64,000 bases of DNA, taken from contig JAHALF010000004.1 of assembly GCA_018371275.1 (NCBI GenBank), positions 1-64,000 of the forward strand. Reading direction: 5' to 3'. Within the stretch, counting starts at the first letter, position 1. Every line of letters begins with the position of its first letter. The notes under the pieces were generated by a model. That model worked only from the letters and a program-made list of their open reading frames with translations. It did not search any database and was not told the origin of the DNA. Both the position numbers and the translations under genes were made by a program. This DNA comes from Clostridiales bacterium (GTDB lineage Bacteria > Bacillota > Clostridia > Lachnospirales > CAG-274). Shown here piece after piece: positions 33,274-42,484 of the stretch.

Positions 33274-34923
33274 ATGGAAAATAAAATTGGTGAAAGAATT
33301 TATAAAACAAAGGTATTATCTTCTTTAGAAAAAGTTTTTTGTGATGAAGAATGTATTGCAGAAGAAACTAAAAGAGGAAGTATGCTTTTAAATGAGCGTT
33401 TTTCTTTTCAATTAGCTTTTGTTATTGAAGGGGAAAGATTAGACGATGTTAGTTTTTCTATTAATTCTGAAATAAAAGATTATGTAAATATTAGATTTGT
33501 TGAAAATGTTCCTTCTCAAATGCCCTGTTATCATAATCACGATGATAATATTTTAAGAGATAAACCGGGGCTTTATCCAGATGTTTTAATTGATATGCCT
33601 AAATCAGTTAGGTTATTAAATAAACAATGGAGAAGCATTTGGATAACAATAGACCCTAAATGTAATGTTAAAGCTGGCAATTATGAAATTGAAATTTCTA
33701 TGAATCAAAATGATTTAAATTTGACTAAAGATACTTTTAATATTGAAATTATAGATAAAAAATTGCCAGAACAAGATTTAATTTTTACTAATTGGTTCCA
33801 CTGTGATTGTATAGCTACATATTATAATATACCACTATTAAGTGATGAACATTTTAAAAGAATAGAAGATTTTATTAAAACTGCTACTGATTATGGTATG
33901 AATATGATTTTAACTCCACTTTTTACACCAGCTTTGGATACAGAGGTTGGAAAAGAGCGTCCTACTGTTCAATTGGTAGATGTATTAAAAAATGGGGATA
34001 AATTTGAGTTTTCTTTTGAAAAATTAAAAAGGTTTATTGATATATGTTTAAAATATAATATTAAACATTTTGAGTATTCTCCATTTTTTACTCAATGGGG
34101 TTCTAAATTTACACCTAAAATTATGGCAACAGAAAATGGAGAATATAAAAGAATTTTTGGTTGGGACACATTGGCTAATTCTGATGAGTATAGAAATTTT
34201 TTAAACCAGTTTTTACCAAAACTTATTGAATTTATAAAAAGTGAAAATTTACAAGATAAAAGCTGGTTTCATATTTCAGATGAACCTTCTTTAGATGATA
34301 TGGAAAATTATGAGTATGCCTATAATTTGATAAAAGAATATCTTAAAGATTTTAAAACATTAGATGCTATTTCAAATTATGAATTTTATGAAAAAGGATA
34401 TATTAAATATCCTGTTGTTGCAACAAACCATATAGATATATTTATAAAAAATAAAGTTGAAAATTTATGGGCTTATTATTGTTGTGCACAATATGAAGGT
34501 GTTTCAAACAAATTTTTTAATATGCCAAGTCACAGAAATAGGATTTTGGGTATACAGCTATATAAATATAATATAAAAGGATTTTTACACTGGGGGTATA
34601 ATTTTTGGTATTCTCAATTTTCAAAATATCCTATTAACCCATATTTAACTAGCGATGCTGGTTGTGGTTTTCCATCTGGTGATTCTTATGTTGTATATCC
34701 TGCTGAAAATGGAGTAAATGTATCTTTAAGATTTGAAGTATTTTATGATGCCCTACAAGATTTAAGAGCATTAAAATTATTAGAATGTAGATTAGGAAAA
34801 GAAAAGGTTCTTGGAATACTTGAAGAGGAATGTGAAATAACTTTTAAAAATTATAAACATTCTTCAAAATGGCTTTTAAATGTAAGAGAAAAAGTAAATA
34901 ACTTAATTAAGGAGTTAATTTAG
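33274..34923 (+). CDS. DUF4091/GH123-like glycoside hydrolase
   Basis: This 549-residue protein has no signal peptide. Residues 1-165 are a beta-rich N-terminal domain. The remainder is a TIM-barrel-like region with FTNWFHCDCIATYYN, MILTPLFTPALDTE, KHFEYSPFFTQWGSKFTP, WFHISDEPSLDD and ILGIQLYKYNIKGFLHWGYNFW. These match DUF4091, related to GH123, where an adjacent Asp-Glu pair (here in SDEPS) serves catalysis. It is probably an intracellular glycosidase for imported oligosaccharides. The only strong ribosome site (AAGGAG at about 33233) is some 36 bases before the ATG and precedes a two-codon frame, so initiation may be unusual. The next gene is a galT copy. Confidence 0.78.
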   Translation: MENKIGERIYKTKVLSSLEKVFCDEECIAEETKRGSMLLNERFSFQLAFVIEGERLDDVSFSINSEIKDYVNIRFVENVPSQMPCYHNHDDNILRDKPGLYPDVLIDMPKSVRLLNKQWRSIWITIDPKCNVKAGNYEIEISMNQNDLNLTKDTFNIEIIDKKLPEQDLIFTNWFHCDCIATYYNIPLLSDEHFKRIEDFIKTATDYGMNMILTPLFTPALDTEVGKERPTVQLVDVLKNGDKFEFSFEKLKRFIDICLKYNIKHFEYSPFFTQWGSKFTPKIMATENGEYKRIFGWDTLANSDEYRNFLNQFLPKLIEFIKSENLQDKSWFHISDEPSLDDMENYEYAYNLIKEYLKDFKTLDAISNYEFYEKGYIKYPVVATNHIDIFIKNKVENLWAYYCCAQYEGVSNKFFNMPSHRNRILGIQLYKYNIKGFLHWGYNFWYSQFSKYPINPYLTSDAGCGFPSGDSYVVYPAENGVNVSLRFEVFYDALQDLRALKLLECRLGKEKVLGILEEECEITFKNYKHSSKWLLNVREKVNNLIKELI

Positions 34924-34980
34924 AATTTTTTATTTAGTTTAAAGTAAGTAAAATGTAATAATTAAGAAAAAAGATAGTGA

Positions 34981-35014
34981 AAAGGATATAATATTTAAAA
35001 TTATATCTTTTTTT
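34981..35014 (+). terminator. Terminator after the DUF4091 gene
   Basis: The stem GATATAAT/ATTATATC, extended by AA-TT pairs, is followed by seven T. Confidence 0.75.
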
Positions 35015-35171
35015 AGTCTGTTTATTATCTTTTTATATTAAAAATCTTTATAAATATATTATGAAAAATGACAAAATTATCTTGAAAATTAAAAGGTATT
35101 GGAATATAATTAAACAAAATGTAATATATGTTTATATTTTTAGGTATGTCTAATTTTATGGAGGGGTTTTT

Positions 35172-36668
35172 ATGAAAATCTTTATTGCTATAGAAAATTT
35201 AGTTTTATATGGTATTAAAAATAATTTAATACAAAAAGAAGATGAAATATTTATTAAGAATAGAATAGCAGAAATTCTAAAAATAGAAGATTTAAAAGAT
35301 GTAAAAGTAGTTGAAGAAAGTAATTTAGAAAGTATTTTAAAAGATATTTTAGACTATGCTTGTGAAAAAGGCTTAATAGATAACAATATAGTAGAGAGAG
35401 ATTTGTTTGATACTAAAGTAATGGGGGTTTTAATAGATAGACCAAGTAATATAAGAAAAAATTTTTTTGATAAGTATAAAGTAAGTCCTAAAAATGCAAC
35501 AGATTTTTATTATAAATTAAGTCAAGATTCTGATTATATAAGAAGATATAGAATAAAAAAGGATATAAGATGGAAAGTTGAAACAGAATATGGTAATTTA
35601 GATATAAGTATCAATTTATCTAAGCCAGAAAAGGATCATAAAGATGTATATCTTTTAAAAAATTCTAAAAATAGTGATTATCCTAAATGTTTACTTTGCA
35701 AAGAAAATGAGGGATATATGGGTAGGATAAATCATTATGCTAGACAAAACCACAGAATAATACCTATAAAAATAAACAATGTAGATTATTTTTTTCAGTA
35801 TTCACCTTATGTTTATTATAATGAACATTGTATTATTTTTACTAGTGAACATACACCTATGAAAATAGACAGAAAAACGTTTATTAATTTGCTAGAGTTT
35901 ATTAAAATTTTTCCGCATTATTTTATAGGCTCTAATACAGACTTACCTATAACAGGTTGCTCTATTTTATCTCACAGTCATTTTCAAGGAGGAAATTATA
36001 CATTTTGTATGGAAAAAGCTCCTATGGAAAAAGAATTTAAAATAAATGGTTTTGAAGATGTAAGTATAGGTATAGTTAAATGGCCTATGTCTGTTATAAG
36101 ATTATCAAGTGATGACACAGATAAATTAATAAATCTTGCAGATAAAATTTTATCAAATTGGAGAAATTATAATGATGAAGAATGTTTTATATTTTCACAT
36201 ACAGGTGACGAAATACATAATACAATAACATCTATTGCAAGAAAAATAGGAGATAACTTTGAGCTTGATTTAGTTTTAAGAAACAATATAACAACAGATG
36301 AGTATCCTTTTGGAGTTTACCATCCTCATGAAGAATTTCATAATATTAAAAAAGAAAGTATAGGGTTAATAGAAGTTATGGGGCTTGCAATTTTACCAGC
36401 TAGGCTAAAAGTAGAAATGGATATTTTAAAAGAATACATTTTAGAGGGAAAAAATATTGAAGAAAGTAAACAAATAATAAAACATAACAACTGGGTAAAA
36501 AGTTTTATAAATAATTATAATAAAATAACAAAAGAAAATATAGATGATATTATAAAAATAGAAATAGGCAAAACTTTTTTAAATGTTTTAGAAAATGCAG
36601 GTGTTTTTAAGAGAGATGAAAAAGGTCAAAAGGGTTTTGAAAAATTTATAAATAGTTTAAACAATTAG
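35172..36668 (+). CDS. galT: Class II galactose-1-phosphate uridylyltransferase, divergent copy
   Basis: This 498-residue protein is a close paralogue of the one at 42485: same length, about four fifths identical by eye. Class II GalT moves UMP between UDP-glucose and galactose 1-phosphate. The HxH motif is retained but reads H268-S269-H270 (LSHSHFQGG) instead of HDH. G263 is Cys here, and the block EHPLGVYHPH is EYPFGVYHPH. These changes fall in segments otherwise kept in the family, so activity or sugar specificity may differ. It stands apart from the gal operon, after the DUF4091 glycosidase, with its own terminator, suggesting a role with a different hexose 1-phosphate. Confidence 0.85.
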   Translation: MKIFIAIENLVLYGIKNNLIQKEDEIFIKNRIAEILKIEDLKDVKVVEESNLESILKDILDYACEKGLIDNNIVERDLFDTKVMGVLIDRPSNIRKNFFDKYKVSPKNATDFYYKLSQDSDYIRRYRIKKDIRWKVETEYGNLDISINLSKPEKDHKDVYLLKNSKNSDYPKCLLCKENEGYMGRINHYARQNHRIIPIKINNVDYFFQYSPYVYYNEHCIIFTSEHTPMKIDRKTFINLLEFIKIFPHYFIGSNTDLPITGCSILSHSHFQGGNYTFCMEKAPMEKEFKINGFEDVSIGIVKWPMSVIRLSSDDTDKLINLADKILSNWRNYNDEECFIFSHTGDEIHNTITSIARKIGDNFELDLVLRNNITTDEYPFGVYHPHEEFHNIKKESIGLIEVMGLAILPARLKVEMDILKEYILEGKNIEESKQIIKHNNWVKSFINNYNKITKENIDDIIKIEIGKTFLNVLENAGVFKRDEKGQKGFEKFINSLNN

Positions 36669-36701
36669 AGTAATAAACTTTGTATTAAGTTTAATGTGAG
36701 G

Positions 36702-36751
36702 CTATTTATCAATAGTGTGATTATTGACAACTATTGACAAATAGTCTTTTT
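36702..36751 (+). terminator. Terminator after the first galT
   Basis: A 15-bp stem at 36702-36716 and 36730-36744 (one G-U pair) is followed by CTTTTTT. From here to 37051 only the ftsH promoter is recognised. Confidence 0.85.
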
Positions 36752-36951
36752 TAATAATTATAATTTATATTTTATAAAATTATTGGCTTTTAAGTTAAAT
36801 TTTAAATAATATTAATATTAGTATATTATTATAAGATTTTAAAAATAATAAATACTATATTATAAAGACAAAGTTTAGATATTTATATAATATTATAAAA
36901 ATATATGTAGTAAAAATTTATTAAAGTTTACAAAAATTTAATAAATAATAG

Positions 36952-36980
36952 TTGAAGAAATTATACAAATTCGGTATAAT
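36952..36980 (+). promoter_or_regulatory. Promoter of ftsH
   Basis: TTGAAG at 36952-36957, a 17-bp spacer and TATAAT at 36975-36980. Confidence 0.75.
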
Positions 36981-37051
36981 ATTTACTAAAGCAATTTTAG
37001 CTTATTATTAAAAATTTATTTTTTTAATATTAATTTGAAGGGAAGGATGAA

Positions 37052-39130
37052 ATGGATAATAATATAAATGAGCCTAAAAATAGTGGTTCTTCTAATAATA
37101 ATAAAAAACCTAATAAAAATACTGCTCTGACAATACTTATTGTGGCTATTATCTTAACATTTGTATTTAATATGATGACAGTATCTATGATGACAAAAGG
37201 AAGTAGAGAAATTAGTTATAGTGAGTTTTTAAATATGTTAGAAGGTGGTAAGGTTGAAAAGGTTGAAGTTCAAGCTGGGAAAATTTTAATATTTCCTAAA
37301 AATGATGATAAAATCGAAAAAAATATATTTAATATAAAACCAAGTAGTCAACCTTTATATACAGGAAGATTTCCAGATTTTACTTTAAAAGAAGAATTAA
37401 AAAAATATGATGTAGAATTTAAAGCACCTATTGTAGAAAATAATGGGTTTGTAAACTTTTTTGTTTATTATATTTTACCTATTTTAATAATGTATCTTAT
37501 ATTAACTCTTTTATTTAGAGGATTCAGTAAAAGAATGGGTGGCGGTATGTTTGGTATGGGAAAAAGCAATGCCAAGGTATATATGCAAAAGGAAACAGGT
37601 GTAACATTTAAAGATGTAGCAGGTCAAGAAGAAGCAAAAGAATCTTTAAGAGAGATAGTTGACTTTTTAAATAACCCAGAAAAATATTCTAAAATAGGAG
37701 CTGTTCAACCAAAAGGGGCATTATTAGTTGGACCTCCTGGTACTGGTAAAACTATGCTTGCAAAAGCAGTTGCAGGAGAGGCTAATGTTACATTTTTATC
37801 TATAGCAGGATCAGACTTTGTAGAAATGTATGTAGGTCTTGGTGCATCTAGAGTACGTAGTCTTTACAAACAAGCTATTGAAAATAAACCTTGTATAGTT
37901 TTTATAGATGAGATAGATGCTATTGGTAAAAAAAGAGATGGTCATGGTGGTGGAAATGATGAAAGAGAACAGACATTAAATCAACTTTTGTCGGAAATGG
38001 ATGGATTTGATAGTTCTAAAGGTATTGTTATACTAGCAGCTACTAATAGACCAGAAGTATTAGACAAAGCGCTTTTAAGACCTGGTAGATTTGATAGGCG
38101 AATAATAGTAGAAAGACCAGACCTTAAAGGTAGAGAAGATATATTAAAAGTACATGCTAAAAAAGTTAAACTTGATAAAAATGTAGATCTTAAAAAAATA
38201 GCATTAGCTACAAGTGGTAGTGTTGGTGCTGATCTTGCTAATATGGTTAATGAAGCTGCTCTTAGAGCTGTTAGATGTGGAAGAGAGCTTGTAAAACAAG
38301 AAGACCTTATGGAAGCTGTTGAGGTTGTTATAGCTGGCAAAGAGAAAAAAGATCGTATTTTATCTGAACAAGAAAGACGTATTGTTTCTTATCACGAAGT
38401 AGGGCACGCATTAGTATCTGCTATGTTAAAAAATACTAAACCAGTACAAAAAATAACTATTGTACCTAGAACTATGGGTTCTTTAGGATATACTTTACAA
38501 ATACCAGAACAAGATAAATATTTACAATCAAATGTAGAAATGCTTGAGGAGATAATGGTTTTACTAGGTGGGCGTTGTGCAGAAGAGGTTGAGTTTGGAA
38601 GTATAACAACTGGTGCTAGTAATGATATACAAAGAGCTACTAGTATAGCTAGAAGTATGGTTACTTTATATGGTATGAGTGATAAATTTGATATGGTTGC
38701 CTTAGAAGATATAGAAAATAGATATCTTGATGGTAGAATGGTTTCAAACTGTTCATCAAAAACTCAAAGAGAAATTGATAAAGAAATACAATCTATAATA
38801 AAGGATTGTCATACTAAAGCTAGGAATATATTAAAAGAAAATAAAAAAGCTTTAGATAAAATATCAGAATATTTAATAGAAAAAGAAAATATTACTGGTG
38901 AAGAATTTATGACAATATTAAAACAAGTTTGTCCAGATTATATCGAAAGGGTAAATGATATAGAAAAGGAAAATACTAATACAAGTGAAAGTGAAAAAAA
39001 ATCTATTAATAGTTTAATTAAAAATAAAAATAGATTTATAACAGAAGGAAGACGTAGACATAAAAGATTTATATATAAGATTAGAAAAAATAATAATAAA
39101 ATTCAAAAAATATTAAAAAATAAAAATTAA
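37052..39130 (+). CDS. ftsH: ATP-dependent membrane metalloprotease FtsH
   Basis: This is a 692-residue hexameric protease. Two membrane segments (about 25-48 and 129-153) flank an outer domain. The AAA domain has Walker A GPPGTGKT at 227-234, Walker B IVFIDEIDAIG and the SRH segment ATNRPEVLDKALLRPGRFDRR. The zinc site is H448-E-V-G-H452. It degrades damaged membrane proteins and short-lived regulators. The last 60 residues form a strongly basic tail (KNRFITEGRRRHKRFIYKIRKNNNKI) not usual in FtsH. GGAAGG precedes the ATG, and the next gene overlaps or abuts the stop. Confidence 0.97.
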   Translation: MDNNINEPKNSGSSNNNKKPNKNTALTILIVAIILTFVFNMMTVSMMTKGSREISYSEFLNMLEGGKVEKVEVQAGKILIFPKNDDKIEKNIFNIKPSSQPLYTGRFPDFTLKEELKKYDVEFKAPIVENNGFVNFFVYYILPILIMYLILTLLFRGFSKRMGGGMFGMGKSNAKVYMQKETGVTFKDVAGQEEAKESLREIVDFLNNPEKYSKIGAVQPKGALLVGPPGTGKTMLAKAVAGEANVTFLSIAGSDFVEMYVGLGASRVRSLYKQAIENKPCIVFIDEIDAIGKKRDGHGGGNDEREQTLNQLLSEMDGFDSSKGIVILAATNRPEVLDKALLRPGRFDRRIIVERPDLKGREDILKVHAKKVKLDKNVDLKKIALATSGSVGADLANMVNEAALRAVRCGRELVKQEDLMEAVEVVIAGKEKKDRILSEQERRIVSYHEVGHALVSAMLKNTKPVQKITIVPRTMGSLGYTLQIPEQDKYLQSNVEMLEEIMVLLGGRCAEEVEFGSITTGASNDIQRATSIARSMVTLYGMSDKFDMVALEDIENRYLDGRMVSNCSSKTQREIDKEIQSIIKDCHTKARNILKENKKALDKISEYLIEKENITGEEFMTILKQVCPDYIERVNDIEKENTNTSESEKKSINSLIKNKNRFITEGRRRHKRFIYKIRKNNNKIQKILKNKN

Positions 39131-39141
39131 TGGTGGCTATA

Positions 39142-39948
39142 ATGAATATAATTAACTGGAAAGAGGAGCTTTTTCCTTATAAACAAGCAACAGATGAACT
39201 ATATATAAAGTTTAATAGTATAAAAAAGGAATATATAGACTTAGAACAGCATTCTCCTATAGAGTTAGTTCAAACTAGAGTTAAATCTATATCTAGTATA
39301 TTAGGTAAAGCAAATAAAAAGGATATTCCTTTAACAAAAATATTTGAAACTTTAGAAGATATAGCAGGTGTTAGAATAATTTGTAAATTTGTTGAAGATA
39401 TATATAAAGTTGTTCAGCTTATAAAAGATAGAGATGGTAAAGATCTTATTATAAAAGAGGAAGAAGATTATATAAATAATACTAAAAGTAGTGGATATAG
39501 AAGTTATCATATCACTATAAAATATGATGTTATAACAGCAAGGGGTGTTAAGCAAATACCTTGTGAAATACAAATTAGGACTATGGCTATGAATTTTTGG
39601 GCGACTATTGAACATTCGCTTAGGTATAAATATAATGGTAATATGCCGATTCATTTAAGGCAAAAATTAGAGGCTTGTGCTGAAGCCTCTTTTACACTGG
39701 ATACAGAAATGGGTACTATAAGAGAAGAAATAATAGAAACTCAAAAAATAATACAAATAAAAGAAAATTTAGTTTATGAGATTTTGAAAAATATTCAAAA
39801 CTTATATTATGTAGGTAAAATAGAACAAATGAATGAGTTTAATAGAGAATTTATAGATTTATATCAAGAAGGTGATATAGAAAAATTACATAAGTTTAAT
39901 AGTAAGTTACATACTATAGCAGATTTATATAGAGTCACTTATTTATAA
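39142..39948 (+). CDS. Small alarmone synthetase (RelA/SpoT-domain protein)
   Basis: This is a 268-residue single-domain (p)ppGpp synthetase. The conserved blocks are IFETLEDIAGVRIICKFVEDIY, SSGYRSYHITIKY (substrate-binding) and CEIQIRTMAMNFWATIEHSLRYK, with the catalytic Glu in the EIQIRT block. There is no hydrolase or TGS domain, so it is of the RelQ/YjbM kind, active as a tetramer. The ATG at 39142 has GGTGG upstream and is preferred over 39130, which overlaps the ftsH stop. Co-transcription with ftsH links stress signalling to membrane quality control. Confidence 0.92.
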   Translation: MNIINWKEELFPYKQATDELYIKFNSIKKEYIDLEQHSPIELVQTRVKSISSILGKANKKDIPLTKIFETLEDIAGVRIICKFVEDIYKVVQLIKDRDGKDLIIKEEEDYINNTKSSGYRSYHITIKYDVITARGVKQIPCEIQIRTMAMNFWATIEHSLRYKYNGNMPIHLRQKLEACAEASFTLDTEMGTIREEIIETQKIIQIKENLVYEILKNIQNLYYVGKIEQMNEFNREFIDLYQEGDIEKLHKFNSKLHTIADLYRVTYL

Positions 39949-39983
39949 TAAAATAAATTATAAAACAGCAAATATTTTAAATG

Positions 39984-40028
39984 CTCTTTACCGCTTTATT
40001 ATGATAATATAAGTGGTAAAGAGTTTTT
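39984..40028 (+). terminator. Terminator of ftsH operon
   Basis: The stem CTCTTTACCGCTT/AAGTGGTAAAGAG (one G-U pair) is followed by a T run. The rest of 39949-40280 holds nothing I recognise. Confidence 0.85.
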
Positions 40029-40280
40029 ATTGCTATGATATTAATATTAAAATAAGTAAAATTTTTTATAGAAAAGGTCTATTTATATTTTGTAATATAG
40101 ATAAAATAAAAGTAATAAAAATTTTATTATACAACATAAAAGCCTTATTTTATATGAAAATTTATGTATAATACTACCTCTTTTTAATTTAATTTTATAT
40201 TTTTTGATTATGAGATTATTGTTTAGGTTAAAAACGTTTTACTAATTTTTAAATTATAAATAATATAAAAATTAATTATA

Positions 40281-41123
40281 TTAAATTTTATTTTTTATCC
40301 TATATTCAGATGGGGATATACCAAATTCATTTTTAAAAGTTCTTGAGAAATTTAATTGGTTATCATACCCAACACTTTCAGAGATACTTTTAATTGAAAG
40401 GGAGGTTAATTTTAACTTTTCACAAGCTTTAGACATACGGTATTTTATTAAAAACTGCTGTAGGCTAATATTTTTATCTTTTTTAAAAATTTTTGTTAAA
40501 TAGCTTCGGTTTAAGTTACACCAGTTAGCTATATCTTCAACTTTTATATTATTTTGGTAATTTTGTTCTATAAATGCTATTACTTCTCTTATATAAAAAT
40601 CTTTTAATGTTCCACCTATAATATCTTTTTTAGGACTTGAACCTTTTATAAGATAGTCAAAAAATAAGTATAAATGTGCTATAAGGTTTAAAGAAGACTC
40701 TAAAGAATTGTTTACTATATATAACATTTCATCTTTTATATTTTTAGATATTTCAGTACATTTTGGTATATAAATAGGGAAATCTTTATTTAATTTTATT
40801 ATATCTAAAATTTCTTTAGCTTTTATTCCATCAAATTCTAGCCAAACATATTCCCAAGGTTCATCTTCATCTGCAAAATAAGATGTTACTTGTTCTGGGA
40901 AAATAATAAAGCCCATATTTTTCTCAAGATTATAAATTTTCTCGCCTAAATTATCTTTTGTTTTAAAGCTTCCTTTACCAGATATTATATAATGAAAAAG
41001 GAAATGATTTTTTTTTCTAGGTCCACAAGAATGCAATTTTGTACATTTTTGCCAACCATATTGGTATAATGTAAGGTCTATATATACATCATTTTTAAAT
41101 ATTTTAAAAACTAAATCTTCCAT
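40281..41123 (-). CDS. AraC-family regulator, likely of the gal operon
   Basis: This 280-residue protein has an N-terminal cupin-like sugar-sensing domain (about 30-120, SGKGSFKTKDNLGEKIYNLEKNMGFII... EPWEYVWLEF). The C-terminal pair of helix-turn-helix motifs reads VEDIANWCNLNRSYLTKIFKKD and IKSISESVGYDNQLNFSRTFKNEFGISPSEYR, the standard AraC/XylS signature. It is divergent from galK with three matching half-sites between the genes. It most likely activates galK-galT-galE in response to galactose or a related sugar. Confidence 0.93.
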   Translation of the reverse strand: MEDLVFKIFKNDVYIDLTLYQYGWQKCTKLHSCGPRKKNHFLFHYIISGKGSFKTKDNLGEKIYNLEKNMGFIIFPEQVTSYFADEDEPWEYVWLEFDGIKAKEILDIIKLNKDFPIYIPKCTEISKNIKDEMLYIVNNSLESSLNLIAHLYLFFDYLIKGSSPKKDIIGGTLKDFYIREVIAFIEQNYQNNIKVEDIANWCNLNRSYLTKIFKKDKNISLQQFLIKYRMSKACEKLKLTSLSIKSISESVGYDNQLNFSRTFKNEFGISPSEYRIKNKI

Positions 41124-41153
41124 AAAATTACCTCATTTATATAAAAATTATGA

Positions 41154-41211
41154 TATATCAAAATGTGTTTTATTTATATCAATACACTAAAAAAATAATT
41201 ATTTTGATATA
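41154..41211. promoter_or_regulatory. AraC-type operator: three TATATCAAWA half-sites
   Basis: TATATCAAAA at 41154-41163 and TATATCAATA at 41175-41184 are direct repeats spaced 21 bp apart, two helical turns. TTTTGATATA at 41202-41211 is an inverted copy. They lie between the regulator and galK. Confidence 0.65.
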
Positions 41212-41304
41212 AATAATTTATTATTAAGCTATTTATTTATTATAGTTTTTAGTATATTATAAACTTAATAATATTAAAAGTCAAATTTAGGGAGGGTTAT
41301 AAAA

Positions 41305-42468
41305 TTGATAGATAAACTTAAAGAGTGTTTTTATAATAAATTTGGTAAGTATGGTAACATTTTAACTTTCTTTGCTCCAGGTAGAATTAATTTAATAGGT
41401 GAGCACATAGACTATAATGGTGGTTGTGTTTTCCCTTGTGCTTTAACAATAGGGACTTATGGTATTGTTAGAAAACGTGAGGATAATAAAATAAGATGTT
41501 ATTCTCTTAATTTTGAAGAAAAAGGTATTATAGAGACAGAAATAACAAATTTAAAATATGAAGAGGCTCATAACTGGGTAAACTATGTGAAAGGTGTTAT
41601 ATGGGCTTTTGAGGAGAAAGGATATAAAATAAAAAGTGGTTTTGATTTTGTTTGTTTTGGGACAATACCTAATGGTTCTGGACTTTCATCTTCAGCATCT
41701 TTAGAAATATTAGTTAGCAAAATTTTAATAGATTTAAATAATATAAATATTAATATGATAGAAGCATCTTTAATAAGTCAATTTTCAGAAAATAAATTTA
41801 TAGGTGTCAATTGTGGTATAATGGATCAATTTGCAATAGCAATGGGTAAAAGGGATAATGCAATATTTTTAAATACAAATACTTTAGATTATAAATATGC
41901 GCCTTTAAATCTTAAAGGAATGAAGATAGTTATATCTAATACAAATAAAAAAAGAGAACTTGCAGATTCTAAATATAACGAACGTAGAAGTGAATGTGAA
42001 AATAGTTTGGAAGAAATTAAAAAAGTAAAAAATATAAATACTCTAGCAGATTTGACACCAAAAGAATTTGAAGAAATAAAAGATGTAATTAAAAACCCAA
42101 TTTTACAAAAAAGAGTTAAACATGTTGTTTATGAAAATGAGAGAACAAAAATGGCATATGATTTTTTACAACAAGATAAAATAGCAGAATTTGGTGAGCT
42201 TTTAAACCTTTCTCATAAATCATTAAAAGAAGATTATGAAGTTACAGGTATTGAATTAGACACCCTTGTAGAAATAAGCCAAAAACAAGAGGGTATTATT
42301 GGCTCTAGAATGACAGGTGCAGGTTTTGGTGGTTGTACTGTTAGCATAGTAAAAGAAGAATCTATTGATAAATTTATAGAAAATGTAGGTAAAGCATATA
42401 AAGAAAAAATAGGTTATAATGCAGATTTTTATGTAGCAGAAATAGGAGATGCTCCAAAACAAATTTAG
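41305..42468 (+). CDS. galK: Galactokinase
   Basis: This is a 387-residue GHMP kinase. The blocks are FFAPGRINLIGEHIDYNGG (galactokinase signature), GTIPNGSGLSSSASLE (ATP loop), CGIMDQFAIAMGK (catalytic Asp) and SRMTGAGFGGCTVSIV. It phosphorylates galactose at C1, the first committed Leloir step. The TTG start has GGGAGGG upstream. It is the first gene of the galK-galT-galE operon. Confidence 0.96.
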   Translation: MIDKLKECFYNKFGKYGNILTFFAPGRINLIGEHIDYNGGCVFPCALTIGTYGIVRKREDNKIRCYSLNFEEKGIIETEITNLKYEEAHNWVNYVKGVIWAFEEKGYKIKSGFDFVCFGTIPNGSGLSSSASLEILVSKILIDLNNININMIEASLISQFSENKFIGVNCGIMDQFAIAMGKRDNAIFLNTNTLDYKYAPLNLKGMKIVISNTNKKRELADSKYNERRSECENSLEEIKKVKNINTLADLTPKEFEEIKDVIKNPILQKRVKHVVYENERTKMAYDFLQQDKIAEFGELLNLSHKSLKEDYEVTGIELDTLVEISQKQEGIIGSRMTGAGFGGCTVSIVKEESIDKFIENVGKAYKEKIGYNADFYVAEIGDAPKQI

Positions 42469-42484
42469 TATATGAGGTGTTTTT

